From contig JASVEC010000021.1 of NCBI GenBank assembly GCA_030770535.1, forward strand, positions 444,001 to 508,000: a stretch of DNA of 64,000 nt. The letters are read 5' to 3'. This document shows positions 11,514 to 22,870 of this stretch, one piece after another (positions within the stretch are counted from its first letter, which is position 1; each line of letters opens with the position of its first letter). The notes beneath the pieces are model-generated. The model made no database searches. It had not been told where the DNA came from and saw nothing but the letters and a program-made list of their open reading frames with translations. Origin of the DNA: Batkoa obscura. Taxonomy: Eukaryota > Entomophthoromycota > Entomophthoromycetes > Entomophthorales > Batkoaceae. The position numbers and the translations under genes are program-made.

Positions 11514-13079
11514 CCTATTGCCACCACTACTATTGATTTTAAACAAGAAGAATCGGAAGAATTAATCAACAAATATCTTAATTTGGAACGTATTGATGGA
11601 TCTCCTAATTATAGCGGGGGGAAACAACGAGTTGGACGAAAGAAGAAAGAAATTAAAACAAAGAATCATAACATTATCGAAAAAAAATATCGTAGTTCGT
11701 TATTAGATGGAATGGAAATTTTAAAAAATTGTTTACCATTTGGAATTAATGAAAAAGGAAATATTACCAGCTATTGTTCAAATATTAAACCACCTAATAA
11801 ATTTTCAAAATCAACTATTTTAAACAAAGCGACCGAATATATCCAATATTTGGAAAGGGAGAATGAAATGTTAAGAAAGAATATCAATTTTAATAATCAA
11901 CAAAATCAGCAATTGAATTCATTTTCAGTAGATTCTAATAGTCATACAGATCATACTTGTTCTTCTCCAGAATATAATGGAGATAACAATAATAGTAATA
12001 ATTCAAATAATACACGATTTTATATGATGTCTTTTTTTTTACTTATTCTATTTTATTTACCTTATTATCAACAACAACAACCATCTATTCATCAAGAATC
12101 AAAAGAAAAAGTCATTTCGCTATTTACATTGCCTTTTATTTCGATAGTTTTAATCGGATATTCTCTGTTTTATAATGGAAATAGAAATAATAAGAAGAAG
12201 AATGAAAAAATTTTGAAATTTAACGTTCAAGCCGGAGTAATGGATTTATGTCAATTATGTATGCAGCTTATTTCTCAAGCAATTGGTATGATGTTTAAAG
12301 CAAATGTTAGTAATTATATACAAGAAGAAAGAGTTTTATTAAATAATTTAGTGCCTTTCTTTGATAAGCAAAAACAACAAAATACAATTAATCAATGGTC
12401 TAGTTTTGGCTATAATATTATTATTTTAATAATAAAATACCTCAAATCTTATTCCAACTTGACTCAACAAACTCAAATGGAATTAAATTATTTAAGTATA
12501 TTGTTAAAAGAATATTATCAATTTGATTTGCCATTAGAATTTCTTAAAGATTATCAATTTCAATTAAACAGTAAAAATAAACAAGATGAACAATTAATTA
12601 AATATTTCAAAGACAATTTAAATGAAATTATAATTAAGATGAAAAATAATAAGGATATGAATATTAGTTTAAATGAGTTTATATCAATGGATTATTATTT
12701 AGTACAAATTAATCAAAGTATTTTAATTAAAGAGAAACAATATATCATTAATTTATTAAATCAAGCAAAAAATCAATGTAGCAATAACAATAATGAATTC
12801 AATAATCTAATAATAAAGTTATTACAAATTTATAACTCTCCATCCGATATCACTGTTATAGAGAAATTAACCAACCCCATTCAAGATGGTCCATATCATA
12901 ATGTTTATCATTTTATTAATTATTATCAATATCTAACAATGGAGAAAGTAGAAGATGTGGAGAGAAAGAAAGAGTTATTGTTAAAGTTAAGACATTCAAT
13001 TAATAATTTGATGTTAAATAATAATATGAAAAAACAATTAGCTAAATTTTATCAATCGTTATTTTTAACTTTAGTTTAA
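10977..13079 (+). CDS. SREBP-like membrane-anchored bHLH transcription factor
   Basis: An intronless gene of 700 aa. Residues ~1-215 are Asn/Gln-rich with a 15-residue poly-Asn run. The bHLH spans ~219-300; its basic region reads HNIIEKKYRSS, with the Tyr that is diagnostic of SREBP factors, and a leucine-zipper-like QYLEREN follows helix 2. Two hydrophobic segments (~347-364 RFYMMSFFLLILFYL and ~381-397 LFTLPFISIVLIGYSLFY) are spaced by a short loop, the hairpin topology of SREBPs held in the ER. The 300-residue C-terminal region would be the cytosolic regulatory domain. SREBPs are released by proteolysis when sterol or oxygen falls and then activate sterol synthesis genes. No SCAP gene is in the window. 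Assignment is by bHLH plus topology. Confidence 0.85.
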
Positions 13080-14153
13080 ATAAAGTTTTATTTTTGTATA
13101 ATTAATAAATATTTATATTTTATATTTTATATTTATATAATAAATTATTTTTAATAATATTAATTACCCCAAATCAAAGTGAGTAAACATGAATTAATCT
13201 TCTTTGCTCAATACCCAAATTCCCTAGATAATACAATTTTACCACTTAACTTACATATTTATTACTGAACATCCTTATATTAATCATTCTCTTTGCTTCC
13301 TAATTATTATGGTCTTTTATTGCTTTTTATATAAATAAAGCAGTACCCCTTATAAGATAAAAATAAAAAATGGTCTTGTTAAAATTTCATCTTTATAAAA
13401 GACATAATATTAAATACTTAATTCACTCAACTTTGCTTCTAATATTTCACTTTAGCCCCTACTTCTATCTTATCAGTAGTCCAAACTTTATTTTCCTAAT
13501 CTCAAGAGATTTCCTTACTCCTTCTTCCATTCCTTTTCAATAAATGTACCATATAAAACCTTTTATTATTCTTAACAGATATTTGAGTTATATATATAAT
13601 ATCTTCACGATATCTCATGTTGATCCCATTAACAGTTCAACCTCACTTGATCCTTTTTTCTTCCCTTAATCGAAATCATTTTAGATATCTAAAGTATCCT
13701 TACTTTCAATTATACTCCTCAAAACTTTCAAGGGCATAGGGTTACTAGTCTCGATCTTTACCCTTCTAAACAGTTCCCATGGATTCTATGAACCCATTGA
13801 GTAGAGTGATTCATTTGACTATTTGAATATTCTTACTTCGTTTATGCTCTTTGAATCTTCTAAGAATAAAAGGCTATATTATTCAATCTATATCCTTCTA
13901 GAGCATTCTTATTCAATCAATTAATCCATTAAGTTGACTGATATAAATATTTACCTTTATTGAGTTATTAAATAAACTAATTGGAACTCATACTTTAAAA
14001 AAAGATACTCACTCATATTAAAACTATCAAATATTAATCCATTTAAATTACAGTAAAATTAAATTAGTATTGATTTAAATGTTCAATTGAAATAACAAAA
14101 AAATAAAAATAAAAAATTACTTCAATAAATATACATTTAATAATATCAATTAT
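13080..14153. other. Intergenic with a decayed, less AT-rich stretch
   Basis: 1.07 kb between the SREBP-like and malate dehydrogenase 3' ends. Bases ~13430-13830 are noticeably richer in G/C than surrounding spacers. Read on the minus strand they give short amino-acid-like runs broken by many stops (for example KVLYGTFIEKEWKKE). It may be a very old relic of something coding, but I could not identify a family. Nothing else is seen. Confidence 0.35.
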
Positions 14154-15158
14154 CTAAAGCTTAGATTCAGAATCTCCTTTAACAAATTCTTCTCCTTTAA
14201 CAATACTTTTACTAAGTTCAGCAACTGCGTCATTAATTAATTGAGTTTCATAACTAGTAACATTAGCTGGTACAATTAATTTTTCTACTCCATTTTTTGA
14301 AAGTTCAATATCAAATGCAAAATAAGTAGCATCTTTTGAAAACTTTTTCAATTCACTAATATTCTTTGGATCCGCTTGTAAATTAACATATCCGGGTTCA
14401 ATAATACCTGTTACCCCTTTAACTGAGGCATCTAATAAAGCATTAGTAAATCGTGCACCTGCATGGGCCATACTTAAAGTAGCTGACCCAGCTCCACCTT
14501 TGGCTTTAACAACTTCATCACCACCATATTGAACACGATTAGTTAAATCTTTAAGTTGTTGTTCATTGAAGTTAACACTTGGTTTAGCTTGAGAAAAAAG
14601 TGGTACAATGGTAGCCCCAGAATGACCCCCAATAACTGGTAAACGAACTTCATGAGGTTTGATATTATTATTAGCAGCAGCAGCAACAAAAGCCGAAGCA
14701 CGAACAGAATCTAGAGTAGTTACACCAAAGATACGTTTTGGATCATAAACATTATGATTTTTAAATACTTCAGCAACAATTGGAGTGGTTGAATTAACTG
14801 GATTTGAGATTATTAAAATAAATGCTTTTGGACAAGCTTTAGCACAAGCAGTAGCTAAATCTCTTACAATACCAGCATTAATTTTAAATAAATCATCTCG
14901 AGTCATACCAGGTTTACGTGGTACACCAGCTGGTATTACAACTAAATGTGAATTTTCTACAGCCTCAATTAAGCTATCTGCACCCTGATGAGAAGTCACT
15001 ACCGATGGTGTATTAATATGGCCAATATCAGCAGCTACACCATGTACATTGACAATATCATATAAGGATAAATGAGAGATGATGGGATTGAGTTTTAACA
15101 ATAAAGATAAGGGTTGTCCAATACCACCAGCTGCACCAAGAACTGTTACTTTAACCAT
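14154..15158 (-). CDS. Malate dehydrogenase with C-terminal SKL, likely peroxisomal
   Basis: A single-exon 334-aa NAD-dependent malate dehydrogenase interconverting malate and oxaloacetate. I start it at MVKVTVLGAAGGIG because the Rossmann GAAGGIGQ begins right there in family members; an in-frame Met 16 codons upstream (to 15206) would add a hydrophobic leader of doubtful meaning. Substrate Args lie in VPRKPGMTRDD and the catalytic His in IGGHSGATIVPL. The protein ends GDSESKL, a canonical PTS1 peroxisome signal. With no convincing mitochondrial presequence this fits a peroxisomal isoform like yeast Mdh3, which recycles NADH for beta-oxidation and the glyoxylate cycle. The long upstream spacer leaves room for carbon-source control, but no motif was recognised. 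Confidence 0.9.
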   Translation of the reverse strand: MVKVTVLGAAGGIGQPLSLLLKLNPIISHLSLYDIVNVHGVAADIGHINTPSVVTSHQGADSLIEAVENSHLVVIPAGVPRKPGMTRDDLFKINAGIVRDLATACAKACPKAFILIISNPVNSTTPIVAEVFKNHNVYDPKRIFGVTTLDSVRASAFVAAAANNNIKPHEVRLPVIGGHSGATIVPLFSQAKPSVNFNEQQLKDLTNRVQYGGDEVVKAKGGAGSATLSMAHAGARFTNALLDASVKGVTGIIEPGYVNLQADPKNISELKKFSKDATYFAFDIELSKNGVEKLIVPANVTSYETQLINDAVAELSKSIVKGEEFVKGDSESKL

Positions 15159-16595
15159 AATTTCTGTAATGTGTACTTTTAATAAAAAGTTGAATATAAA
15201 TTGCAATTAAAATGCTAATTTGATTGTATTTATACTTTTCAATTTTGTTTTGTTGAGTTAAGTGCCATGTCATAGCCCTTTATCTAAGCATTGATAAGAA
15301 TAGTTTGAACCAATCATGCCTTGTTTATAGTCTTGTTATCACCCAACTTTGAATATTTGAAATTGGTTTGAAGCTGCAAATTATAGGTTATGAATCCTAA
15401 TTATCAGTTGAACAAGTTGATTTTACTCAGCTGATTTCAAGCTTAATAGGAATGATAAGAAATCTAATTTTCTAAAGCTTATCTCTTCACATGAAATCAA
15501 TAAATAGTAATGTAATAATAATAGAAAGGTTTTATAAATTTATTGTATTAACATAATAGTAATAATTAATAATCAAATTGTATATTCTCTTAATTTGATC
15601 CACTATAAAATTCGAATATCTTATTTCAAGCGGTTATATTTCGTATGTAGTTAGCAGTTAATTGAATTATAATGGTTAAATATTCAACTTTTGTTAATAT
15701 TAAATCATCTATTTATATAAAATACTTGTTTTTTAGAGTTACCATTTGAATATAAAAAGATAATTTGAAACTTGTATAATACTAATTAAATGTAAAAAGT
15801 ATAATATTCACACATTCTATATGTAAAAAACAGTTAATGAAAGAATCTTTTTTATAAATGTTGCTCATTAGCTTGGAATAGCAATGAGTTTTTTTAAGTT
15901 GTAGACAGACAATTTGAATAATAATGTTTAATTAATTTCAAATAAACAACTAAATTAGATTAACCGAAATATTTAAAATCATTACTTAATTATAATAATA
16001 TAAAGGCTTTATTATTAAAAACATAACTAATTAAATCAAACTTTATTATAAATAGTGCTTTAAAAAAGGAGTCTGGTGTTTTATTATTAGCATTTGATTA
16101 CCATCTTTCAATGAAAAATACCTTTGAAAGTCAAAGAATTCATATTCTAAATTAATAGCGTTATTTTTCTTTTTTTCTTTTCTATTATAATATATGTCCA
16201 TTTAGTGTCATTAGTGACAATTACTATAACATGTTTACTTCTTAATGCTATTATCAATTAAAACTAATACCATGATGAAAACATTACAATATAGAAATAA
16301 ACATGAATCTCAAATACAATTGTAAAAAGAAGACTGTGACTATGTTTTTGTGATCGCTTTAATTTGTGGATTTTTTTAATTATCAAATGTTCAAATTAGA
16401 AGTTTGAAGTAAGGAATCGTAATAGTTAAATTATTTGAATTGTTACATTTATATTTATAATGCGATAAATAGAAACTAATTACTTTTAGTAAATCAGAAA
16501 TCAATTTTAGTAGAAAATATTAGAAATAATTTCAAAATTAAGTTAAATTTTTAGAATGAACGCTATTATTTAATTAGCGTAAAATAAAACTTGAA

Positions 16596-16669
16596 AAAAT
16601 AAAAAATTGAAATTAAAATAAAAAATTAAAATTAAAATTAAAAACAGAAATAGAAATAGAAATAAAACT
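16596..16669. repeat. A-rich low-complexity tract
   Basis: Short near-repeats of AAATTAAAAT and GAAATA type run for about 75 bp on the plus strand, almost pure purine plus T. Probably slippage-generated; no function is implied. Confidence 0.6.
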
Positions 16670-17263
16670 TAATTGTTGGAGTCAATAACGTTTTTACTAT
16701 TATTTTTTAATATAAAAATTTATTTTTATTTTATTTTATGTTTTAGAGAAATGATATTTGCCTTTTTAAATCTATTAAGATAAGCGTACAAACATGATTA
16801 TTTCCTAATTTGTTAATTAAGAATATTTTATTCTGCTACCAGTTTTTTTTGATAATCTTTTAATTTTAAAAATTGATAAATAATATACGAATAAGTTTAT
16901 AAGTTTATATTATTTACAATCCAGTATATTCCTATCAGCAACTGTTACAAAACAGTACATACTTATAATACTGAAGTCGAGTTTGAGGTAATTCATTTTC
17001 ATTAAAAACATTCGATTATTGTTTCTAATAATTACACCGCTTGTTACATAATTTTGTCAATGTCATGAATAAATCTCATTATTAGAACATTCATATTCTT
17101 CTAAACTTGTGTAACTAATCAGAAAGCTTGTCAACATGTTTCTACAAAAGTTTCAATTTAAAAATATTCATTTCAACTAACCCTATCTCCCCATTAAATG
17201 AAGTATTAAAACTTAATTGATTTTATAAAATAATAGGAGGTAGAAATGAGATATTGAGTATTC

Positions 17264-17310
17264 AATATTGAATATTGAATATTGAATATTAAATATTAAA
17301 TATTAAATAT
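17264..17310. repeat. 7-bp tandem repeat (AATATTG/AATATTA)
   Basis: About seven head-to-tail units, the first three AATATTG and the later ones AATATTA, ending AAATAT. A simple minisatellite in the gene desert; the shift of unit type along the array suggests local expansion of a variant. Confidence 0.8.
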
Positions 17311-18430
17311 GTCTTAAAGCATCTATATTCGATAAAAAAATCAATTAAAACACTGAGGTTTTACCCCAAAAGTTGAATTAATAAATTTTTTAAATTAATC
17401 AAGTAAAAATAAGGGATAATTGGTGTTGAAAGAAAAGGGATTAAAAGTTTTATTTTTTATCTGTAAAACACTTATCAATATCAGCTATACTTAATTAATT
17501 CAAAAAATATGGGAGTAGTCGGGGTGAATAATAACTTTTCAATAATGATTTAATAATGAATAGTTCTTGCCAAATCTGATCGTAGATATTAACTGATGTA
17601 ATTAAAACAATGACTAAATAAATTCTACTAAAATTTACAAATTGTTAGTTGACCATTATATAATTTTCATAACAAGCAAAAGCAATAATAAATAAAAAAG
17701 TAAGGGTTATAAAACAATGAAGAATCTTATGTTTTAAAACATATTGAAAAACAAGAGGGTTATTCACAGCTTCTAAAAATAACCTTTATAACAAAACTAT
17801 ACTTTTTAAAAGTTATTAATAAATCATTTATAATTTGGCTTAGCATGGTGTATTTTTGAAAAATTACTACACACATACTCAGCTTTTTATACAATTCTAA
17901 CAAAATAGTACCACGTTTTTGATTTTATGGAAATCACTTGGCAACCTCAAGTTTCAAGGAGTTATAAAAATGGAAAAGTAAGAGTAAGAGTAAGATGAGG
18001 TGGAGGTAAGTTGATTGTAAGATTAGCTAAACGAAATTAAAAAATAACTAAACCTTATAGTCATTGGAAGTTGAAAATAAATACTCAATAAGCGGGTATA
18101 ATGGAATATTTTGTGATTTATAGTAAAAATTATTAGCATAAAGTAAATATATAAACAGAGTAATAAAAATGACTGATTGATTAATTTTAATACTATGTGA
18201 TGTTTTACAGATGATCTATAGTTTAGTACCCATAATATAATAAGAGGTAGGGATATTGTATGGTTATACCAATAGTTCAACTAAATAAGTTATGACCAAA
18301 ACAATAATGATAATTGAGTCAGAAAGGACAACTACAATTAACTTTTAAGGGGTTAGTGACTTTGTGACAGTCTTAAGTTGAGCTGGTATATTGATTTTTA
18401 ATTAAAATTCAGTTTAGATCTTAATAAGTC

Positions 18431-18530
18431 GTCTGTCTGTTTTTTTGGCTTCATCACTTTATTTTTTTAAGTAATATCTGAGTAGAAAGGCTATTACTAG
18501 AATTCTTGAACAAAAAAAATATATCCCCTA
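18431..18530 (+). mobile_element. Foldback MITE, copy 4 (left end eroded)
   Basis: It has the family core TTTTTTTGGCTTCATCAC, then GAGTAGAAAGGCTATTACTA and the right terminus ATATATCCCCTA. The left terminal ATATGGGGATG is no longer readable, so this is an older copy. Confidence 0.65.
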
Positions 18531-20989
18531 ATGTTGGAACTAGTATTAGTATTAATGTTAAAGCTAGGGTTAAGAATAGAATTGGGGATTTGGGTTTATT
18601 AAAAGATTTACTAGTAATTTATATTCCATTATTAAAATTAGTTCTTTATCAAAAAAAATATTAAGTTTTTCATTCGTAAAAAAATACATTGATAATTTTG
18701 TCAATTATACCAGCTTGTTATTAACAGTAATAGCTTCAAAGTTATAAATTATACCTTATTAATTTAGTATATTAAGTAGGTTGTGTTTAAGCCATTTAAT
18801 TAGTGAAGTACTATATTTGTAGAACCTCATATCAAAAGTGATAGTAGCTAATCCATTAAACATTGATATCTCTGAATTGTGATATCTTTAATTAGCTATT
18901 TTCTATTTTCATAAATGAACGTGAAATTTCCGCTTTTTAAATTTAGTAAGTGAAATTTTTGTATAGCATGACTTTTTCAAACAATGAATAGGAATTCATG
19001 TAGTTTCTTTTTAAAGGCATAATGGCAATAATATTTCATTGTTCTTTCACTTTTTTACTTGATAAAATACAAACATCAATTGATGTCGCTTATCTCTATA
19101 TTGTAAAATTATGAAAATAATAATTACGTGTCATTAATTTTTCATTTTAAAAAAACCCACTCTTTTTTAAAATTAGTATATTACTAATACTGTTACTTGA
19201 TATTAATAAATCTATCATTGATTTTCTATGAAATGATTGATTCTTTTTATAAACCTTAAATAAAAAATCACTTGGCATTTATGCTTTATAAGTTTGAAAA
19301 TAATGACGATGTAACTAGACTTTCACACTTTATAACTTTTATCGTTTTAAATTGAAAGTCAACTACTATAAAATCAAACCCCATAAAATATGATAAAAAA
19401 CGATATCATTAAGCTTAAAAGCGATATTAAAAAAGAATGTTAATTTCTAAGCTTTGATATCATAGTTTAGTGATATTGAGTTATTATATTATAATCACAA
19501 ATATCTATATTATAAACACCTTTTTTAAACAAAATTACAACTCCTTAGCTCAATTCAATTATCTAAATATTACTTGTACTAAGTCATTCAAAGTTCATAG
19601 ATATATTTTTGAATTAAACTAACAAGGTGTGGGGGGAGTTTAAGGTTCATCTATAAGTTTATAAATTTATAAATGAATTAAGCGAAACATATTAATATAA
19701 ATCCATGTTTAATTTATTATTTAACTAACAGTAAAAATATAAGATAAAAAAGTTAACTCAAAATCAATGTTGTGGTGATCCAATTTCATTCAAAACGTTC
19801 TCTCCTTTAATAGATAGTTGGAAGCTCAAAGTTAATTCAAGGTAATAAATTATTAAGATGAAATAGTAATTGCTGTACATTTTGATATATATTATTATAA
19901 ATATATATAACTTTATGTATTATTATCAAGTCAATAAAAAATGTTCGAGAACATAAAAAGAATCATATAAATTAAAAATGAATTAAGGCTATATTATTAT
20001 TAGCAATAGTCTCGAAAAAAATAAGGCAGAGTGCTCCTTAATTTTATTTGTGTTTATATTGCTTATTATGACTAAACTTATAAACTTGATATTCTATTTA
20101 TTGGTTTATGGAAAATTAGTAAAAGACCTTATGATTCAAGTTATTATGCATAACCTAAGTAACATAAAGAAAAGGGGTAGTAATTATATCTATTTTATAT
20201 TAATATCATTACTATCATAATAAAATTACTAACAAGATAATACGAATACAATAACTGAGTAAAATTTTAGGATCAATTTCCCCTTACTTTTAAATAAACG
20301 AACATAACCAATAGTTATTAATATAGTAGTTCAACAATTAATAAAATAGATTAAGTTAATATACTAAATTCAATTATGATATTATAATAGAAATATTAAA
20401 TTAATATTATATTGTGAATTAATTGATTCAATATTGATTTGTATATTTTTTATATAACTTTAATAAAGCAAGTTCTTATTCATTATTTAAAAAAGAATGA
20501 TTATCATTACTTAAAATCAAAAGGAGGTAAATTCGCAGCCAATCAATTCATGTAAACAAGCATAGATAAGAGGAGAAAATGAGGAGAGAGAATAAGAAAT
20601 TATAACATAAAAATAATATGTTTTATTTACTGCTCATAAAGTTACAAAGTTAAAATAATAACCACCTTTCTTTTTAATGTAGAAAATAGACATCTTAATT
20701 AATGTTTATTCTTTAATTATATAAAAAATAAATTAACTGTTTTATTTATAACTTAAATCTTGGAATCTCTTTTTAATTTAAAACCTAGTTCTACCCTCCA
20801 AATTCCTTAATTAAGTAGCTACACCAATCAATTAAGTTCCAAGCTTAACATTCCAGCTTTCTATTCATAAGTGATGCTTATACTATATCTAGATTTTTTT
20901 AAAAAGTATATAAATACAATAAATTTACTTCAATTTTTATTTATTTTAAATATAAAATTTAGAACACAGCCAAAAAAAATAAAAATATA

Positions 20990-21928
20990 ATGAATTATCA
21001 TAAGACAACAAGAGGAAGACATGTATCCCAAGCGCAACTTCATTCATTACCATATTATAAACCAAGACCAGCAATTTGTTCGAGTTTACAATCTTTGGTA
21101 CAAGAAAATAAACGATATCCAATAGATGTATTAGCTAATTGGATCTTTAATCATTTTTTACCAACAACAAACACACATAGTCCACAAATTTACAATAAAG
21201 CTTCCATCACCAGTTATATAAGAACGTTACTCATGGCCACTAACGCCACTAATCAAATATTATTAGCCACTATTCAATATATCAAACGTTTAAGTACTGA
21301 CATATTATGGTTTCAACGTCAAGATATAACATTATTATTTACTGGTAGCTTAATGTTAGCTTATAAAATGTTAGAAGATAGTCCTTACTTTACTAATAGT
21401 TGGGCCCCAATCACATGCTTTGATGCAGTTACATTAAATAGAGCTGAAAGATTATTAGCAAATAAATTAGAGTATAAATTAAGTGTAGTTGAAAATGAAA
21501 TGATACAAGATTGGCTTAAATTAAATTATTTTTGTAATAATACTACTTGGTATAGACCTAATAATCTTATTGTTCACCATCAACAACATACTTATACTAG
21601 TGGTAAAGTTACAAGGAGACAAATGAATCCACATTATATTAGAAATAATGAAAGGAAAAGGTCTCAAAGTATTTCTATGGTGAATTATCAACCCAATTTA
21701 ACATATACTAATGTTCCTCAAAATTGTATCAGTTTTCATCCACAAAATGGCATGTTAAATTTACCCCATCCTACCTTATTGCCACCTTTAACTATACCTT
21801 CTATGGTACCCAAAATGGAGTATTGTTTCAAAGTACCTGAGTTAATTACTAAATGGCAACCTGAATTTTATTGGCATGGTTTTGTACAACCTACTCCTAC
21901 CTTTGTAAATAATCATAATTTGGTTTAA
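20990..21928 (+). CDS. Pcl/Pho80-type cyclin
   Basis: An intronless gene of 312 aa. A cyclin-box fold spans ~45-180: RYPIDVLANWIF, then SYIRTLLMATNATNQILLA, ATIQYIKRLS, LLFTGSLMLAYKMLEDSPY, and TLNRAERLLANKLEYKLSV. The late motif NRAERLLANKLEYKL corresponds to the E..FL..L.Y.L signature of fungal Pcl cyclins, which partner Pho85-type kinases in polarity, morphogenesis and nutrient control. The tail (~210-312) is Asn/Pro/His-rich and carries no destruction box I can see. The gene stands alone, with 5.8 kb and 3.7 kb of empty DNA on its two sides. Which Pcl subgroup it belongs to cannot be decided by eye. Confidence 0.8.
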   Translation: MNYHKTTRGRHVSQAQLHSLPYYKPRPAICSSLQSLVQENKRYPIDVLANWIFNHFLPTTNTHSPQIYNKASITSYIRTLLMATNATNQILLATIQYIKRLSTDILWFQRQDITLLFTGSLMLAYKMLEDSPYFTNSWAPITCFDAVTLNRAERLLANKLEYKLSVVENEMIQDWLKLNYFCNNTTWYRPNNLIVHHQQHTYTSGKVTRRQMNPHYIRNNERKRSQSISMVNYQPNLTYTNVPQNCISFHPQNGMLNLPHPTLLPPLTIPSMVPKMEYCFKVPELITKWQPEFYWHGFVQPTPTFVNNHNLV

Positions 21929-22840
21929 GTTTTTATTATATAAGCATGTTTAAAAAAAAAGATTAATACTATCAAGGAGTTGATATTCGTCTCTTTCTTA
22001 GCAAATAAAGCAATTATTTATTTTAATTATATATTAGTACTCTTTCTATGTTTGTTATGGATACGTCTGTATCTTTTTTTTTAAAATTAATGTTTTATAT
22101 TATGATGTCAGTTGATTAGTGAAAATCCACCACTTTTTTCAAGCTAAAGAAGCAGATTAAGATTATGCTTTAATGAATTTTTTGTATTGAAAGAATAAAA
22201 TGATGCAAGTTATGATGGCTTTTAAGAATAGAATGGGCTTTATTGTCGATGTTTTACGCTTAATCGAACAAAAACCATATTCTTTTTGAATGGTTGAATA
22301 ACTTGGAATATTAGTTTTTAAGGATTTGATAATGAATATAAAAATGAGTAGTTGCGATATCATTTTCTGAGGATACGCTAAATGAAAATTATTACAAGTT
22401 TGTTATCAAGTGTTTTTAAGATAATTTGCACTCTCAAATGGAAAATAACGGATAATTAAAAATGTTTTTTTGTTTAATTAGGGATGGGGCGGAGTGAGAG
22501 TATTTTAGGATAATTCATTTATTAAATGAAGTGTTTAGTTGTCTAATAAATTAATCAAGTGGATCTCAATAGTTTATTAAACATTATAGAATAAACGGAT
22601 TTAATAGAAGAAAAAGGCTACTTTTAATATATAAAATGATAATAAAAAATTTATTTAATTTATAAAATTATGTTTATTATACCCCCTATTTTAATAGTTT
22701 TAATAATCATTTACTATTTTTATTTATTTCTAATTTATTGAGTTCTATTGATATAACTTTATTAGTAGAAATCCTTTTTTTGACAAAAAAAATAAAACAA
22801 AATTTATCTTTAAATATTTCAAAAAACTCAGGTTCTATAA

Positions 22841-22870
22841 CATAAACATAAACATAAACATAAACATAAT
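22841..22870. repeat. 6-bp tandem repeat (CATAAA)5
   Basis: Five head-to-tail CATAAA units, the last being CATAAT. A simple microsatellite in intergenic DNA. Confidence 0.85.

Larger units (their letters stand above)
15159..20989. other. 5.8 kb gene desert between divergent MDH and cyclin genes
   Basis: AT-rich DNA with no gene I can support. It contains one MITE (18431-18530), a 7-bp tandem repeat (17264-17310) and a purine-rich low-complexity tract (about 16596-16669). An 85-codon minus frame at 18023-18280 is AT-rich chance sequence by my reading. The final few hundred bases should hold the cyclin promoter. No tRNA-like fold was seen. Confidence 0.5.

Noticed and set aside
14785-14988. 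67-codon plus-strand frame inside MDH
   Set aside because: Antisense shadow of a strongly conserved enzyme gene.
15159-15206. 16-residue N-terminal extension of MDH (MQFIFNFLLK...)
   Set aside because: Hydrophobic and not presequence-like; the family fold begins at the downstream Met, so it is treated as leader unless transcripts show otherwise.
18023-18280. 85-codon minus-strand open frame in the gene desert
   Set aside because: Rich in Ile/Leu/Phe/Tyr as expected from AT-rich chance sequence; no motif, splice context or neighbour support.
22163-22363. 66-codon minus-strand frame downstream of the cyclin
   Set aside because: Composition typical of random AT-rich DNA; no recognisable domain.
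22841-22870. Regular repeat considered as a CRISPR-like array or telomere seed
   Set aside because: The units are contiguous 6-mers without spacers, in a eukaryotic genome, and not a telomere-type G-rich repeat; a plain microsatellite.
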